The notes beneath the pieces were generated by a model, which worked only from the letters and a program-made list of their open reading frames with translations, was not told the DNA's origin and did no database searches. From assembly GCA_021234155.1 (NCBI GenBank), contig JAJEKV010000001.1:32192177-32256176 (forward strand): a stretch of 64,000 bases of DNA. The letters are read 5' to 3'. The translations under genes were made by a program, and so were the position numbers. How positions within the stretch are numbered: position 1 is the first letter of the stretch; every line of letters starts with the position of its first letter. The stretch is from Isoetes taiwanensis (Eukaryota > Streptophyta > Lycopodiopsida > Isoetales > Isoetaceae). Below, piece by piece: positions 1-15,799 of the stretch.

Positions 1-67
1 ACATCATCCCAAGTTTGTAACATGGCACTTCTTGAACCTGAAAATATGAGAGAAATTGCTGCTTCAG

Positions 68-1635
68 TTATCTGACTGACCTTGAATTCAGCTCCATAGC
101 CTTGGGTTTTAAATACACCTGACTCTTGATGGTCTTTCCTTCCAATTCAAATCCAGGAGTTATCATAAACTGCACTTTGGACGTAAAGGTGCTTTTATCA
201 ATTTCGTGAAGACGACTGGGACCACCTTCAACTGCCTCCATGCAAGACACATCAAGCTCTGCACATTCATTAACATAAAACATGGTCATGGACGAATCGC
301 ATGCAAATGCCATTTTATGCAGCATCCAGACGTACTTCATGGCATCCAGAAATGATTCCATCACAATCTCAGACCATGTGTCAAACCAATTTAGCTCACA
401 TTTCAAATCCTGCAGCTTTCTCATGCAGAAAGCATGAAAATACTTATGATAGAAAGGACTGCAAGAATCTATCACCTCTGCTGGTGATGCTGAAGCCAGA
501 GTCTGAAAATCCCCTATGAAGGCCTGCTGACATGAATAAAGATCTGGAAACGAATCTTGGTTGGATATTCCGTAAGAATCCAACTCGAAATGTTTGAAAA
601 TAACCTTATTTATGCATGCCTGAACGCCATATTTCATATGATCCACATGAAGGAATTTAGTATCTGGCAAAAGCTCACATAACGTCAATCCCAATACTGT
701 TGCTCTGCTCTCAATACCAAGTCTATTCATACATAGTTCACGGGCCTCAATCAAATTACAACAAACATTCTGCAAAAGGGCTCTCGTCACCCGCACCGTT
801 TCATGCAGATAACCTGGTGTAACCAATTTGTGACTACTCTCCCCAAATACTTTATTCCTATTAACAACATTCATGTGCATTTCCGGCCATCTGCCACGAT
901 GCCAGTTAGAATCGGCTGTTGTTGCTTCTTCGTCCTCCCTTTTAATCCTTCGGTATCTTTGTCTTTGATTGAAGCGAGGTTCATCATAATATCCTTCAAA
1001 TGATACATGGTCATGCTTTTGCGGTCCTCTGCAATGATTCTTCTCCAAATTTTCGAGCTTTTTGAGGATGCCATCTATATTTCGGTACAAGCCTTTCATT
1101 TCTTGCTGCACATCACAACTGGAGGCCTTTGCGCCTCTGCTCCCACCGTCATCTTGTTTACCCCAAATTGATTTGTTGGATGCAGAAGAATCAGCTTTGC
1201 CATACCTCATTTTCTGAGCGGAAACCCGTGGATCATATACTATACGCTGGTAATTGGACATATCAGGGAAACAACTCGTCTTCTTGTTTGCCGATAAAAT
1301 ACGATCCAGCGCTAAAACCTTCCGCCTCGTCTTTCCAGATGCATGTGAATCATGTGGCGAATTTTCCACCTGAATAAGCAAAACTAAGCAAATCAGAACC
1401 AAAAGGCAAAGGGATGCTAAAAAAGCAAGAAACATACAGCTCTGAGAAGGGACTTGGACGTTTCAAAGGCATCGAATAGAGAAGAATTTCTTGATTTTTG
1501 TGGATCCGGCGAACGCATGACTGCAGGCCAGCAACCAGTAGAGACATTGGCTTGGTTGGTATGTAGCAGGCCATAGCCGGCGCCTTGCCTTCTTCTAAGC
1601 TCCTCGCTGCGCATGCCTGCCTTTCTTTCTTGCAT
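68..1635 (-). CDS. DUF641 family protein (GIL1/IRKI-like), two exons
   Basis: Exon 1 runs 1635-1438 and exon 2 1369-68. The 68-nt intron has donor GTATGT and acceptor TTATTCAG, and the phase-0 join gives 499 residues. The C-terminal third carries the DUF641/GIL1 hallmarks: a block around LDAMKYVWMLHKMAFACD, then EAVEGG, and near the end MITPGFELEGKTIKSQVYL, matching the conserved 'PGF..G..I..QVYL' ending. A basic, low-complexity middle (QRQRYRRIKRE) precedes a helical central part. Family members act in phototropic/gravitropic signalling (GIL1) or bind receptor kinase IRK (IRKI). The exact role here is unknown. The ATG at 1635 is the first in frame before the donor. A single-exon reading from 1435 would give a hydrophobic N-terminus, which I consider translated intron. 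The gene stands alone, with no close neighbour on its strand. The family call is firm and the exon-1 start less so. Confidence 0.75.
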
Positions 1636-2764
1636 ACTACTAACTAGGTTCCGACCATGTTTGCTGAATTAGGGTTCTTACGTGGCGCTAAAAAAAATCT
1701 TATCGCTAATTGTGAGAGGCTATACATTAGGCAGTTCACCCTAGAGGGGACCATTGTATAATAGGGCGCAAAATAGTTTTACTCTTAACTCGTGGATTTC
1801 GGAATTGACCCTCCCCTGACTCTAATGCCAGCCCTCATTTCTCATCTTGCATCTTGGCCGTTAATCAAGAAACCCTGCTTCCGTATCCTCGATGTATTCA
1901 GACAGACGAGATCACACCCTTGCGCATATGTTCCTCTGGTATCTCAAACCTGTGCTGTGATTCTATCCACCAAGCGAGGCTCCACTATAGGGATACGACT
2001 AGGGGTACCCTCCAAGATAACAGGCACACCTGTCATGTCAAGCCCGGATCGAGGTACCAGAGGCGCCATTGCCACCGTTGAAAAGCCCCATGAATCCAAG
2101 CCGTCCTTTATAAGACCAAAATCCAGAATCGCACCATCGCGATTCTTTTCTATAGAAACTACACTTAGAGAAACCTAACTGGTATCCCTTGGATGGACCT
2201 CGAAGCATAGAGATCCATGGGTTGACTGCTCCGAAGTCAACCTAGAAACATATCTCGACAGTCCACGTGGACAATTGCACAGTACACTAGGAGGCATCTA
2301 GACTGCCGATGTAGGCCATCCAAATCATTTCTGTGCACCGGGATTGCAACTTGGCGACCTAATGCACCGAGATCTTAAAGCTGAGTGCTTTGCTCCGATA
2401 TCGCTATCGATGCGATCATGGAGGAGTTACGCATTAGTTATTGTGCTACAGGATCCAATGGGCGAAATAGTAGTCGCCTGATAATGAACCCGCCCACAGC
2501 TAAGATTCTGCATATGGGTGCTTCGTCAGATTGTTGCTGCAATTCTCCCAATCTACCAATTTTGCGTGCTTTTGGCCCTAAGCTGTGTTGTTCTAGAATA
2601 GATTGTAGGAGCCGAAAAGTGCTCCAATCATGGGGGTGTAGGGTGGAACATAGCATTCCTGCACGTCAAGGAAGGGGCTTCAAAATAGTATTGATATGTT
2701 ACATCCCTCCCAAGAGATCAGATAGTTTTATAGCAAGCGATTAAAAATACAGTGGGTTCCTCTA
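1636..2764. other. Intergenic, no gene recognised
   Basis: This is the upstream side of the DUF641 gene. On the minus strand a TATTATAC-like AT stretch near 1760 could be its TATA region. Short open frames on the plus strand (1792-2178, 2385-2744) show no recognisable domain and have the look of chance frames in decayed repeat DNA. Confidence 0.4.
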
Positions 2765-3764
2765 CCCTAGCAAGACTTGCCCTTGGCTGCAAGGTGCATG
2801 CTTTGGCAGGCCGGCGAGGTGTTTGTGCTCACCTTGGAGGATTGGTATTGGGGTAGTCGGCTAGCCGTGGGAGTTCTTCGAGCTCGCCACCTGAGGGGCG
2901 ATGGAGGGCTATCACGGGAACAAGTGGCGGGGAGTATTCCGTTACACATACCTATAGTCCCTCAGGATGATGTGGTGGTGCAGGTTTGGAAGGTTCATCC
3001 GGATGTTGTGTCTTCTTGTTTTGTGCGGTCTAGTTACCCGGGTGTTGGTTATTCATGACACACCGCCCCTTCGTGCAAGTGGTCTCTGCGACTTCAGGGT
3101 TCTCGATATTTCGGTTTGGATGTGGACATGGAGCTCACTTCCCCACCAAAGGTTAGGTGCTTCGTGGCGGTGGTGCATTTGTCCAGACGGGTGAATGCCC
3201 TTGTGAGTCAGTTTAGGCCGGGTGTGAGCCCTCTCTGCCCTTGTTGTGGCCTTCATCGTGAGACTGTGGAGCATTGTCTGGTTTTATGCCCTCACTTGCA
3301 GGCTGCCCGAGATTGGGTTAGGGCTCTGCTTCGTGAGATTGACTAGCCGCCAGATTCTTCGCTTCATGTGTATCATGTTGCTTGGCCGCTCTTGCGCGAG
3401 AAAGCCTTGCATCCGCGGTGCGTGGCTTGGTTGGTGTGGCTGATTTGGAAGCGGCGGCGGTTGTGGATCTTTCAGGGGATTCAGCAGCCTGCAGCCTCTC
3501 TGATTCCTCGACTCAGGTATAAGCTATTTCAAAGCTTTCTGGTGTTCCCGGGATTAGTAGAGCGGAAGTTTGCCATTTGGCGGGACTTCTTGGGTGTTGT
3601 AGATGGTGATGGTCGGTTTGTACAGCAGTAGTGAGTTTGTTGTGGAGTGTCGAGGTATCGCTGTCTCTTTGGGGCAGTTCTCCTTCCTCCTCACTTGCTT
3701 TGTAACATTACCATTCTTTTAATATATTGATGACACAGTTCTTCAAAAAAAAAAAAAAAAAAAA
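2765..3764 (+). mobile_element. LINE (L1-type) 3' end, 5'-truncated, with poly(A) tail
   Basis: Frameshifted plus-strand frames encode the C-terminal end of a plant L1-type ORF2. The zf-RVT zinc-binding region is at about 3116-3343: PKVRCFVAVVHLSRRVNAL, then CPCCGLHRETVEHCLVLCPH, a CxxC...HxxxxC pattern. The conserved tail AWLVWLIWKRRRLW lies near 3424-3465 and the frame ends at 3631. A 3' UTR of about 110 bp leads to a run of 20 A (3745-3764), as expected from target-primed reverse transcription. Endonuclease and the RT palm are absent. The same C-terminal motifs recur in the minus-strand LINE at 45686-47352, so both belong to one family. The 5' boundary is approximate and I found no clean target-site duplication. 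Confidence 0.8.
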
Positions 3765-4239
3765 GTGAAGCTCCGTGCAATTTCTAGTGATATTTCGCAT
3801 CCTGTGATCCTTGCTTTTTTTTTTCTCTTCTTTATTTATATTCACAATCTCAACCAAATTATTGTTCTTTGGGTCTATGTTTTATTATATGTTGAGGATT
3901 TGATACTAGGAAAAAAAACATCAGCAGCATTTTTGTTCATGCAGGAAGATGAGTACAAAATCTTTGCTCCATTAGAGATGTTTACTAGTGGTACAACACA
4001 GAAGCTCCAAATACGTAGTGTGTATAATGTCACATTCGTGACCCTTTGAGTCAGTTAACAAAGTGCCACATGTAAAAACATTGGCAGCTTTGATAAAGTA
4101 ATATAAAAATCTTATTTAAAGTAAAGTTTTGGCTGGTAAAGTGTTGGTTTATTGACTAAGTATTTGTATTTTGCTTTTGTGACCCTCTTTGAAAAAAAAT
4201 GATTAGTTTATATAAAACATAATATAACTTGGAGTGATA
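3765..4239. other. AT-rich spacer between LINE and element A
   Basis: T-rich, low-complexity DNA without a recognisable coding signal. The 5' truncation point of element A lies at its right end, where similarity to element B begins near 4240. Confidence 0.4.
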
Positions 4240-6008
4240 CATATGGTACATGCAAATGGGACATATTTTGGTTGATTGGAATGAGACATGCCAAATATCT
4301 TTTGATACAATCATTAATGCTATCTATCATTCTATCTTGCTGAAGCCTCCAGACCTTGAAAAAGCCTTTAAAGCTTACATCAGTGTCATAAAAAGGCAAT
4401 TGGTGTGGCATTACTCCAGGAGGACCATGTTATCTCTTTTGCCAGCAAGATGTGGTTTGATACTGAACTGAGATATCCCAGGCTCGAGAAGATTGCAGCT
4501 GCATTAATGTTCCTAATAGATAGACAAGGTCATCTTTTGCAAAATAATCACACTCAAGTTTATATGAAGCAAAATCCTTTATCCCTTCTGTTCACAAAAA
4601 AGCAGCCAAAGGCAAACTTATGTAGATTGCAAGATTCAGGCTTACAATATTACTGTCAAGGTGATGAATTTAGTTGAAAATCCTAGTTCATATTTACCTT
4701 ATGCTCTGTTTGAACATGAGGATCAAGAGGGATTGAATGAGACTGATTATATTACTAACCTGATTGCTTTTCATGAAAAAGATTTGGATTGGCAGTTTGA
4801 CATCACATGAACTATTTGGAGAACAATGAGATGACTAGCAGTCAAGAAAGAAGATTCAAAGAGAAATGCAAGAAATTTAGGTTGATTGGAGAAGTTTTGT
4901 GCAAAGTTGACAAGGAAGGAGTGTTACTGAGATGTGTGGATCCTGGAGAAGGCAAGATGATTATTGAAGCTTGTCATGAAGGCATCTGTGGTGTACATTT
5001 CGCTGCTGATATAACTTCAAAGATATTTCTAGCCTACCCTTTTTAAAGATTGTTATAATGTCATTAAGTGTTGTCACAAATGCCAAATTTTTGGCAAAAG
5101 GATATTGAACCAGCTCCCCTCACTGCCATAACTTCTCTAGGGCCATTTCAAACATGGGGACTTAATTTTTTAGGTCCAATAGATCTTCCCTCATCAACTC
5201 AGCACCAATTTATCCTTGTGGCCACAGATTATTTCGCAAAATGGGCTGAAGCAATTCCACTTAGAGAGGCAAATGCCTTCACCACATCAAGATTTCTCCA
5301 TGAGAATATTTGTGCTTGATTTGGGATCCCTTTTAAAATTGTCTCTGATAGGGGAAGTCGATTCATGAACCAAACCATTGCCTTGCTGTTGGCCACTCTC
5401 AATGTAAGCACACTAAAAGCTCGACATACTACCCTCAAGGAAATGGTCAAGCTGAGTCAACCAACAAGGTTTTGAAGTCAATTGTTAAGAAAACTATTAG
5501 CATTTCCAAGAGAGATTGGCATTTGAAGCTGCATGATGCATTATGGGCATATAGGACCACCGTTAAAGCATCTACTAAGCATACACCCTTCAGCCTTGTT
5601 TATGGCATAGAATCTGTTGTGCCAATCGACCTTGAGCTCCCATCTCTTAGATTGGCCTATCAAATAAATTTAGAAATGGAGGATGCACTAAGAGAAAGGT
5701 GTATAAGGTTGATGCAGTTGGAAGAACACGGGTATGAAGCTGAGAATGCAGTTCTGATCAAGAAAGCCAAAGACATAGCAGCATTTAAGGCTGCTCATAA
5801 GCTCCAAGGTACCCTCAAAATAGGTGAATTGGTTCTTAAATGGAATAAGGCAAGGGAAGATGTAGCAGCAAAATTTGAGAACCTTTGGGAAGGGCCTTTT
5901 GAAGTAATTGGAAAAGCAGGTAAACACTCCTATTGGTTGAAGGATGTGCTTGATGGCAGAGAGCTGCTAAATCCCATCAACATCTTGCACTTGAAGAGGT
6001 ATTGGTAA
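4240..6008 (+). pseudogene. pol fragment of element A (RNase H remnant, integrase)
   Basis: The reading moves between frames, with frameshifts near 4440, 4650 and 5045-5070 and a TGA at 5318. Recognisable parts in order are: the RT end (VDWNETCQISFDTIINAI); a degenerate RNase H (KAYISVIKR, then ELRYPRLEKIAAALMFL at about 4465-4520); the integrase HHCC finger (CHEGICGVHFAAD at about 4972-5010); the integrase core (TWGLNFLGPI at 5152, TDYFAKWAEAIPLREA, VSDRG, YPQGNGQAE); and an integrase C-terminus of 178 residues (5472-6008) ending NPINILHLKRYW. The first catalytic Asp of integrase is Asn (AAT at 5164-5166). The other two acidic positions remain. Integrase would insert element cDNA into host DNA, but this copy cannot make an intact protein. 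Confidence 0.8.
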
Positions 6009-6923
6009 CAGCATGTTGCCTTAAGTTTATTTAGTTAGAAGCTTATTTAGAATTGGTAGGTAGGTTAGTCTAGTTTGCTTTTGAACTGACTATGATTGCA
6101 AAACATAAAAAAAATAAAAGAAGAAAAGGACAAAAAATAATGCAGGAGTGTTTGGGAAATAGTTTGTGTTTTTGAATCAAAGAAGTTATTTAGCTGAAAC
6201 TTTTACATTCGAGGTTTCCACTGTTGAAACTAATGCAAAGAGAGATTCATGCAGATGTCAGCTTGTTCAAAGCTCTCATTAAGTGTTCTTATTGCTTAAG
6301 TTTCGATTTCCATGCAGGTGCATCTGAATTTGCAGTCACACATGTCATATTCACACACTCTCCTTCATATTTCTCCATATCCATAGCTGCTGCCATTCCC
6401 ACCATAACATCAGCTCATTGTGCCAACAAATATATTGTCGTATGCAGCTGCACTTTCATTTCAAAATAACCTGCTCAAGAGTTGCCCCTGATCCACTTGA
6501 GACACTTCAGATTAATGATTCTCCACCAAATCCACTAGATTGCTGTCAGACTCCCATCCATCAGTTCCTTTTTTCTCTAATAACAATCACATTTGTCATG
6601 CAGGTTCACCTGTTTTCCACATTCACAATCACATATATATCATCTGGTTCATTTGCCAACACCCTTTTCTTTTAATTCATTGCAGGTTCATTGAGCTGCC
6701 AAACATACCTCCATATTGGCAGCTAGCAAGAATTCCATGTTGATCATTTGCAAAAACAAGAGGCTGGGAGATCACCCTGTTCTTTTTGTTTGGCATGATG
6801 CTGCCATGCTATGGCAGCATAGAAGAGCAAGATACATATTGATTTACTTATGCCTACATGTTGATTTGAGCACAGATACATAAACACCATTGATTTGAAG
6901 AGCACATCCCTGGAGATCATAAG

Positions 6924-9314
6924 TGGACACTTGAAGACCAAGGTGAAGACAGATCACACAAGTATGCTAGGAAAGGCAATTCAAGCAAAGCAAATTTGAA
7001 GTTTGGAAGACCCCTTAAGTATTCTTGGTATGTATTTCTATTGAGTTCTTGGCATGACTATTTCATATGATCCATATCTTGAGCTCTTCATCTCCTTTTC
7101 CCCATATGACTGCAAACCCCTTGCCTAGCCTTCATTTCCTATAGCAAATTGGCTTAGGGAATTTTTTTTCTAGTCAAAACATCTCTTTCATACATCATTC
7201 ACACCTCACACACCCACCATACCACCACCATCTCGTGAAATAAAAAAACTCCACTTAATTTGGCCACCTCCATGGTCCAGTGTCAAATCCTCTCTCTAGA
7301 AGTCAAAATGGAGAGAGAGAGAGTGCAAAAATTCCTATGGGAACCAACAAAAGTCAAAAAATCAAGTTATTGCCTAAAGTTTGCAATTTTATATGCACTA
7401 GTACCAAATTGACCCATGTCACCACTCAAAAGTTGCCAAGTCATCATACACATCATCACCATTGCCATGTCAAACCACACACATGTAAAAAGTCCATTTT
7501 CTTCAAAATTCTCCAAAATAAGTCATTTAGACCATTAAGGGGACATGTTGTCTTGCCACATCATCACCAACACTTCCACATCACCACACACGTGTCACAC
7601 TCATCACTTCCACCCTCATCAAAAGTTTTGACTAGAAAAAAGTTACCTTGCCAACTTGTTTGACACCTCACCATCTCTCATTGCCATGTCATCATCATCT
7701 TGCCAACTCACTTTGCCTATTTGCCACCTCACCATCTCCACACCCCTTTTTGAGCCAAAAGTCAGAAAGCTAATTTTGCAAAAAAGATTCCTCCGTGGCA
7801 TAAAGCATCAAAAAAGATTCTTTTGCACAAAAGAATTTTCACAAAAGAGCTCATTTAGACCTTCATTTTGGGTTTCTTGGGAAACGTGCCTGACTCTCTG
7901 AACAAAAAATTTTCCTATCTATCCCATCCAAGCGATGGTACACGGGCATGCGCATGATAGAACGGACCGAATCCCACGTGGGCGTAGGACGTCAGTTTAA
8001 TAATGCTGACTGTGCTATTCTTTATAAACCCAAGCTGACTTTTCTATAAATGCCTGTGGGATATATCGAGCATTCTCTCAAGAACCCTAAATCCCCTGTT
8101 ATGCCGAGATCCATCAATTTAACCAGATTTAACCATCCAATCATGATGAGATACCTTCGGATCTGCCTACATTACACCAAGAACTCAATAATCAAACAAA
8201 AAAGACAAGATTCTGGCCTGGATTTGCCAAGAACAGGCCGGAACATGGCATTTTAAAAAGGAAAAAATTGCACAGAAGATTTTCGAGGGCTTTGGGCGAA
8301 AGACTTGATCGAAATTCTTAGAAGAAAGACCGGTTATGAAGATTTGAGCTTGAAATTGCCTTCCAAATATCAGATTACCATGGATTTCTTGATATTTCAC
8401 TTGATTACTTGACTTGAAATTTTACTTGATCCTGTACCCAAGACACAGAGCTTGGGATTCTGATTAATTGCCGTGTGATTCTTGAATGAATGAAAATCTG
8501 ACCCTTGGAGTTATACTTGAGAGTAATTTTCCTTTGGCATTATGAAAATATGACACTAAGTTCTCGCACATAGGCATGAGACAATTGCAGTGAAAAATTG
8601 CACATAGGTAAGTGCATGATAGGTGAAGGATAACTAACCTCCATTGGGTAAAATTCCTGCTTGCAGAATTAAGCCAAAAATTTGCATATTTTAGCCTTTG
8701 ATTGCATCTTTCACTAGTTAAGTTGCATCCCCTCACTTACAAAGCATAAGTAGCTTTAGAATTCATATCAAGAAACAGAAAAGAGCCCACAAAAGATCGA
8801 TTTAGCAGAGTTCAGCTTGCTGTTCATAGTCTGTGACAGTCTGTCAGGCTTAAAACCAACATTTCATGTTATTTTGCACTCATTTATGTAAAAAAAGTAC
8901 TTGCGCATTGTGTGCAGACATATTAAGAAGAGATCCAAGCATCAAAACACCAAAAAGATCTACCTTCTTGGAGTTATAAAAAATCACTCTCGCCCAGGGA
9001 TATTGACCAATTTTTTACCTAGTCAGAGATGCATATTTGAATGATTTGCACTGATCACAAAACATTTGACTTTTTGCCTAGCACTCCTCAAGATCTTGAG
9101 TAGCTTAGGCATAAGAAATCATGAGCATATCCTTGTTTATTTGCATATGGCATTTTCTTTTGTAAGGCAGACTTTTTTCTGATTTGGGAAAGTGATTGAA
9201 AATTGTTATTTGAGCATTTTGTCTTGGAATTTTCTCACATAGAATGGTTGCCTTAAGCAACCTCGAGGTTCTAAACCATTAAGGTTGAAGGTTTTGCCAG
9301 GAACGCCTTCAACA
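6924..9314 (+). repeat. 3' LTR of element A
   Basis: The LTR starts TGGACACTTGAAGACC and ends GCCAGGAACGCCTTCAACA (TG...CA). Both ends and several internal blocks match the reverse complement of the element B LTRs, for example AAGAACCCTAAATC near 8090 and the terminal TCTAAACCAT...AAGGTTGAAGG. A TATA-like TCTATAAATG lies at 8043-8052, about 1.1 kb into the LTR, and could be the U3 promoter (inferred). Length is 2391 bp. Short open frames inside it are not genes. Confidence 0.8.
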
Positions 9315-9315
9315 A

Positions 9316-9387
9316 TAAGATAAGATAAGATAAGATAAGATAAGATAAGATAAGATAAGATAAGATAAGATAAGATAAGATAAGATA

Positions 9388-9415
<28 letters not shown>
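9316..9415. repeat. (TAAGA)20 microsatellite
   Basis: Twenty perfect TAAGA units start one base after the CA end of the element A LTR and run into unique sequence at 9416. The perfection of the array suggests recent expansion. Confidence 0.97.
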
Positions 9416-9418
<3 letters not shown>

Positions 9419-9609
9419 AATTTTTACGTCCAAGGGGACCCCAGCGGGCCATGCGATGAGCACAAAGCAGAGGGCATAAGCATTGAAATGAGAACTAGGG
9501 GATGAACCCCATCAGAAAGAAAAAAAGGAAGTAAGAAAATAACAAAGAACATGGATGCTAAAGATACTTAAAGTAACCCAACCCGAGGTTTTGAGGCCAC
9601 TGGTTTTGA

Positions 9610-10838
9610 ATGATAGATGTTTTTTTTTTGTTAAAGGACGACAGTCTATTATTCATGAAAAAATCAAGAAACATACAAGAGGTCTGTGAAATGGGACTCA
9701 AAACCTAGAGGACTACGAAGTCCCCTAAGCAAAACCACCCATACACAGTACATAATCAAATATCTTGTACCATCTTGAGGCGTTTAATAGCCTCATCACA
9801 ATCAACATGTTCTACCACATCAATACAATCATTACTAGACATTGTATTATCTGAACTCTGGAGATTATGAAGCGCAGAGGCCTCACGGCATACCTTCTTT
9901 GACCTCTTCCTTGCACGAGACCCCATCCTGGCAACCTTTTTCCAAGTGGCAAGTTGCCATAACGCTCTATTACTCGGACTATTAGGACAATCATCCATAA
10001 CTATCTTAGACGTATCAGGAGAAGAAGAAGTGTCACCTTGAGGAATAAAGGGAACAATAGGTGCATGTGAAGGTACAAATGCAGGAACAATAGGCGTATA
10101 CTTAGGTGCTAGAGACAACGTCGTTGGAGCTAGACGTATATCAACTTCACTCCTAGAAACATCACCTTGCGAAGTAAAAGGAACAATAGATGCAGAAGAT
10201 GGTGCTAAAGACAGTGCCATTGGAAATGGATGTAAATCAACTTCCATAGCCGAGGAGTGTAAAACAACTGGCATAGGTTGATCATGAGTAGGTGCAGAAT
10301 TAACACCATGAACTTGAACCTGAGATAAAGCAGAAGGTTTAACAGAAGCTTGAGATACACGAGGGCCTCTATGAAAGCCAGCAAAAGCCTCTTTATCAGG
10401 AAATAAGCGAGCCAATTCTGGTCCATTCAAAAGCTTAAGATCCAATTTCTTATACCAAGGACCACTTTTAACCACTATACACTCTGGTAAAGGCGAATCC
10501 ACTGGCATAGAAACACAAATCCTTGGGCCATTCATGATAGAATGTGAAATATGAACCACAAGTCCAGAGGCAATTTCTGATAAGAACTGATGGGCCATTA
10601 AATCTGGAGGAAGATTTGATATTGAAAACCAGCAAGGCATCTTTAAAGCACGAACCATACCTGGTGTAAAGCCAGGGGAATAATACTGGTACATTATATA
10701 CTCCCCACCAATAGGATCAATCCCTCTAGACACCAAAGACTCCACTGTATCACTATTATCAAACATAATCAGGACAAAGTTTTTTGCCAATAACTTGATG
10801 GATTGAAAAGGAGAAAGTTGAAGATAGATGATAGATGT
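9610..10838 (-). mobile_element. Short LINE-derived retroposon carrying ORF1 only
   Basis: The 11-bp direct repeat ATGATAGATGT flanks the insert at 9610-9620 and 10828-10838. At the left end T-rich sequence (9620 to about 9630) is the minus-strand poly(A) tail. On the minus strand the insert reads a 5'-truncated ORF1 frame, its stop at 9756, about 130 bp of 3' UTR, then poly(A). There is no ORF2 (endonuclease/RT) between ORF1 and the tail, so the source was either internally deleted or a half-LINE. The target-site duplication makes this one of the best-delimited insertions in the window. Confidence 0.85.
9756..10827 (-). pseudogene. LINE ORF1-like (DUF4283-type) protein, 5'-truncated
   Basis: One open minus-strand frame of about 357 residues lies inside the insertion. 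The ATG at 10853 is in flanking DNA, so the native start is missing. The N-terminal part resembles the RRM-like DUF4283 domain of plant LINE ORF1 proteins: KLLAKNFVLIMFDNSDTVES, then PCWFSISNLPPDLMAHQFLS, SEIASGLVV, and PLPECIVV before GPWYKKLDLK. The rest is Pro/Ser/Ala-rich with a repeated block (LSLAP...IVPF...QGD), then a basic stretch (MGSRARKRSKKVCR), a plausible nucleic-acid-binding tail. No CCHC knuckle is visible. ORF1 proteins coat LINE RNA. The open frame suggests a fairly young copy. A diverged second copy of the N-terminal part lies at 22230-22475 on the plus strand. Confidence 0.65.
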
Positions 10839-15140
<4,302 letters not shown>

Positions 15141-15481
15141 ATAGTAGTACTAGCAATAACAATAGTAGCAGCAGTAGCAGTGGCAGTGGCAGTAGAAGTT
15201 AATTAAACTTCCTTCCTTCCTTTAAAACCACATAATTTATATAATTAATCGAATATTAATGTGCAGTGCCATTGGGAGCACGCCACTGACATGAGAAGGC
15301 CATGAAGAGAGGCCTGGCTTCAAGAGCCTCAAAAGCAAGTCAAACGTGTTTCTCATCGTGGAATCATCTGTGCTTTGCCTTAAGGAATGTGACCATCGAG
15401 GAGAAGGTTGGATGTGTGTTTGCTCGAAGGTGCTCTACAATTCAGGATACATATTAGCGTCAGCAAGAAATAACAACATTA

Positions 15482-15799
15482 GGGTGAAAGCATGCTAGGG
15501 TGTACCATCTAAAGTTCTTTTTAGGGAGTGCAAAACTACCCAAAAAAGTACCCAGCACTGGGTACTGGGAACTTGCATAAATGTCTCAATAAACAACAAG
15601 TTTGAGAGTTGATTCATTAATTTTAGTCTCTAATAGTTTATCATCTACTACTATAGATTGGCATGTTATTGACCTTCAATTCAAAAGTTTTGAATTCATT
15701 TTAATGGGAAGAAAAAACAGAAAGTACCAGTTTTAAAAGTACCTAGTGAAGGTACTTTTGAGGGTTCCAAAATTGGTACACCATAGCATGCTTTCACCC
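15482..15799. mobile_element. MITE (about 318 bp, 25-bp terminal inverted repeats)
   Basis: The left end starts GGGTGAAAGCATGCTAGG and the right end, on the opposite strand, GGGTGAAAGCATGCTATG. The 25-bp arms match at 24 positions. The flanks carry CATTAG on both sides if the terminal base is counted as duplicated, or ATTA if it is not, so the target duplication is 4-6 bp. There is no coding capacity. An internal palindrome GTACCCAG-CA-CTGGGTAC sits at about 15549-15566, and GTACTTTT-like motifs recur near the right end. The duplication length is ambiguous, so I do not assign a superfamily. Confidence 0.85.

Larger units (their letters stand above)
4240..9314 (+). mobile_element. Ty3/gypsy LTR retrotransposon A, 5'-truncated
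   Basis: This is the 3' half of an element of the same family as element B (34322-47781). In order it holds the end of RT, a degenerate RNase H and the integrase (to 6008), a non-coding internal 3' segment (6009-6923), and one LTR (6924-9314). The non-coding segment is collinear with B: both contain an inverted motif around GCTGCCATGCTATGGCAGC (6800-6818 here, about 38470-38488 in B). Gag, protease, RT catalytic core and 5' LTR are missing. The truncation is near 4240, so no target-site duplication can be tested. Confidence 0.8.

Noticed and set aside
1370-1435. N-terminal transmembrane segment in the DUF641 protein
   Set aside because: The hydrophobic codons come from a T-rich stretch bounded by good donor and acceptor sites. 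Splicing joins coding frames in phase.
1792-2178. 128-codon open frame next to the DUF641 gene
   Set aside because: There is no recognisable domain, no splice or promoter context, and an overlapping open frame on the same strand. It is probably chance.
9206-9463. Minus-strand frame with repeated SYLIL
   Set aside because: It is the translation of the (TAAGA)n microsatellite and the LTR end.
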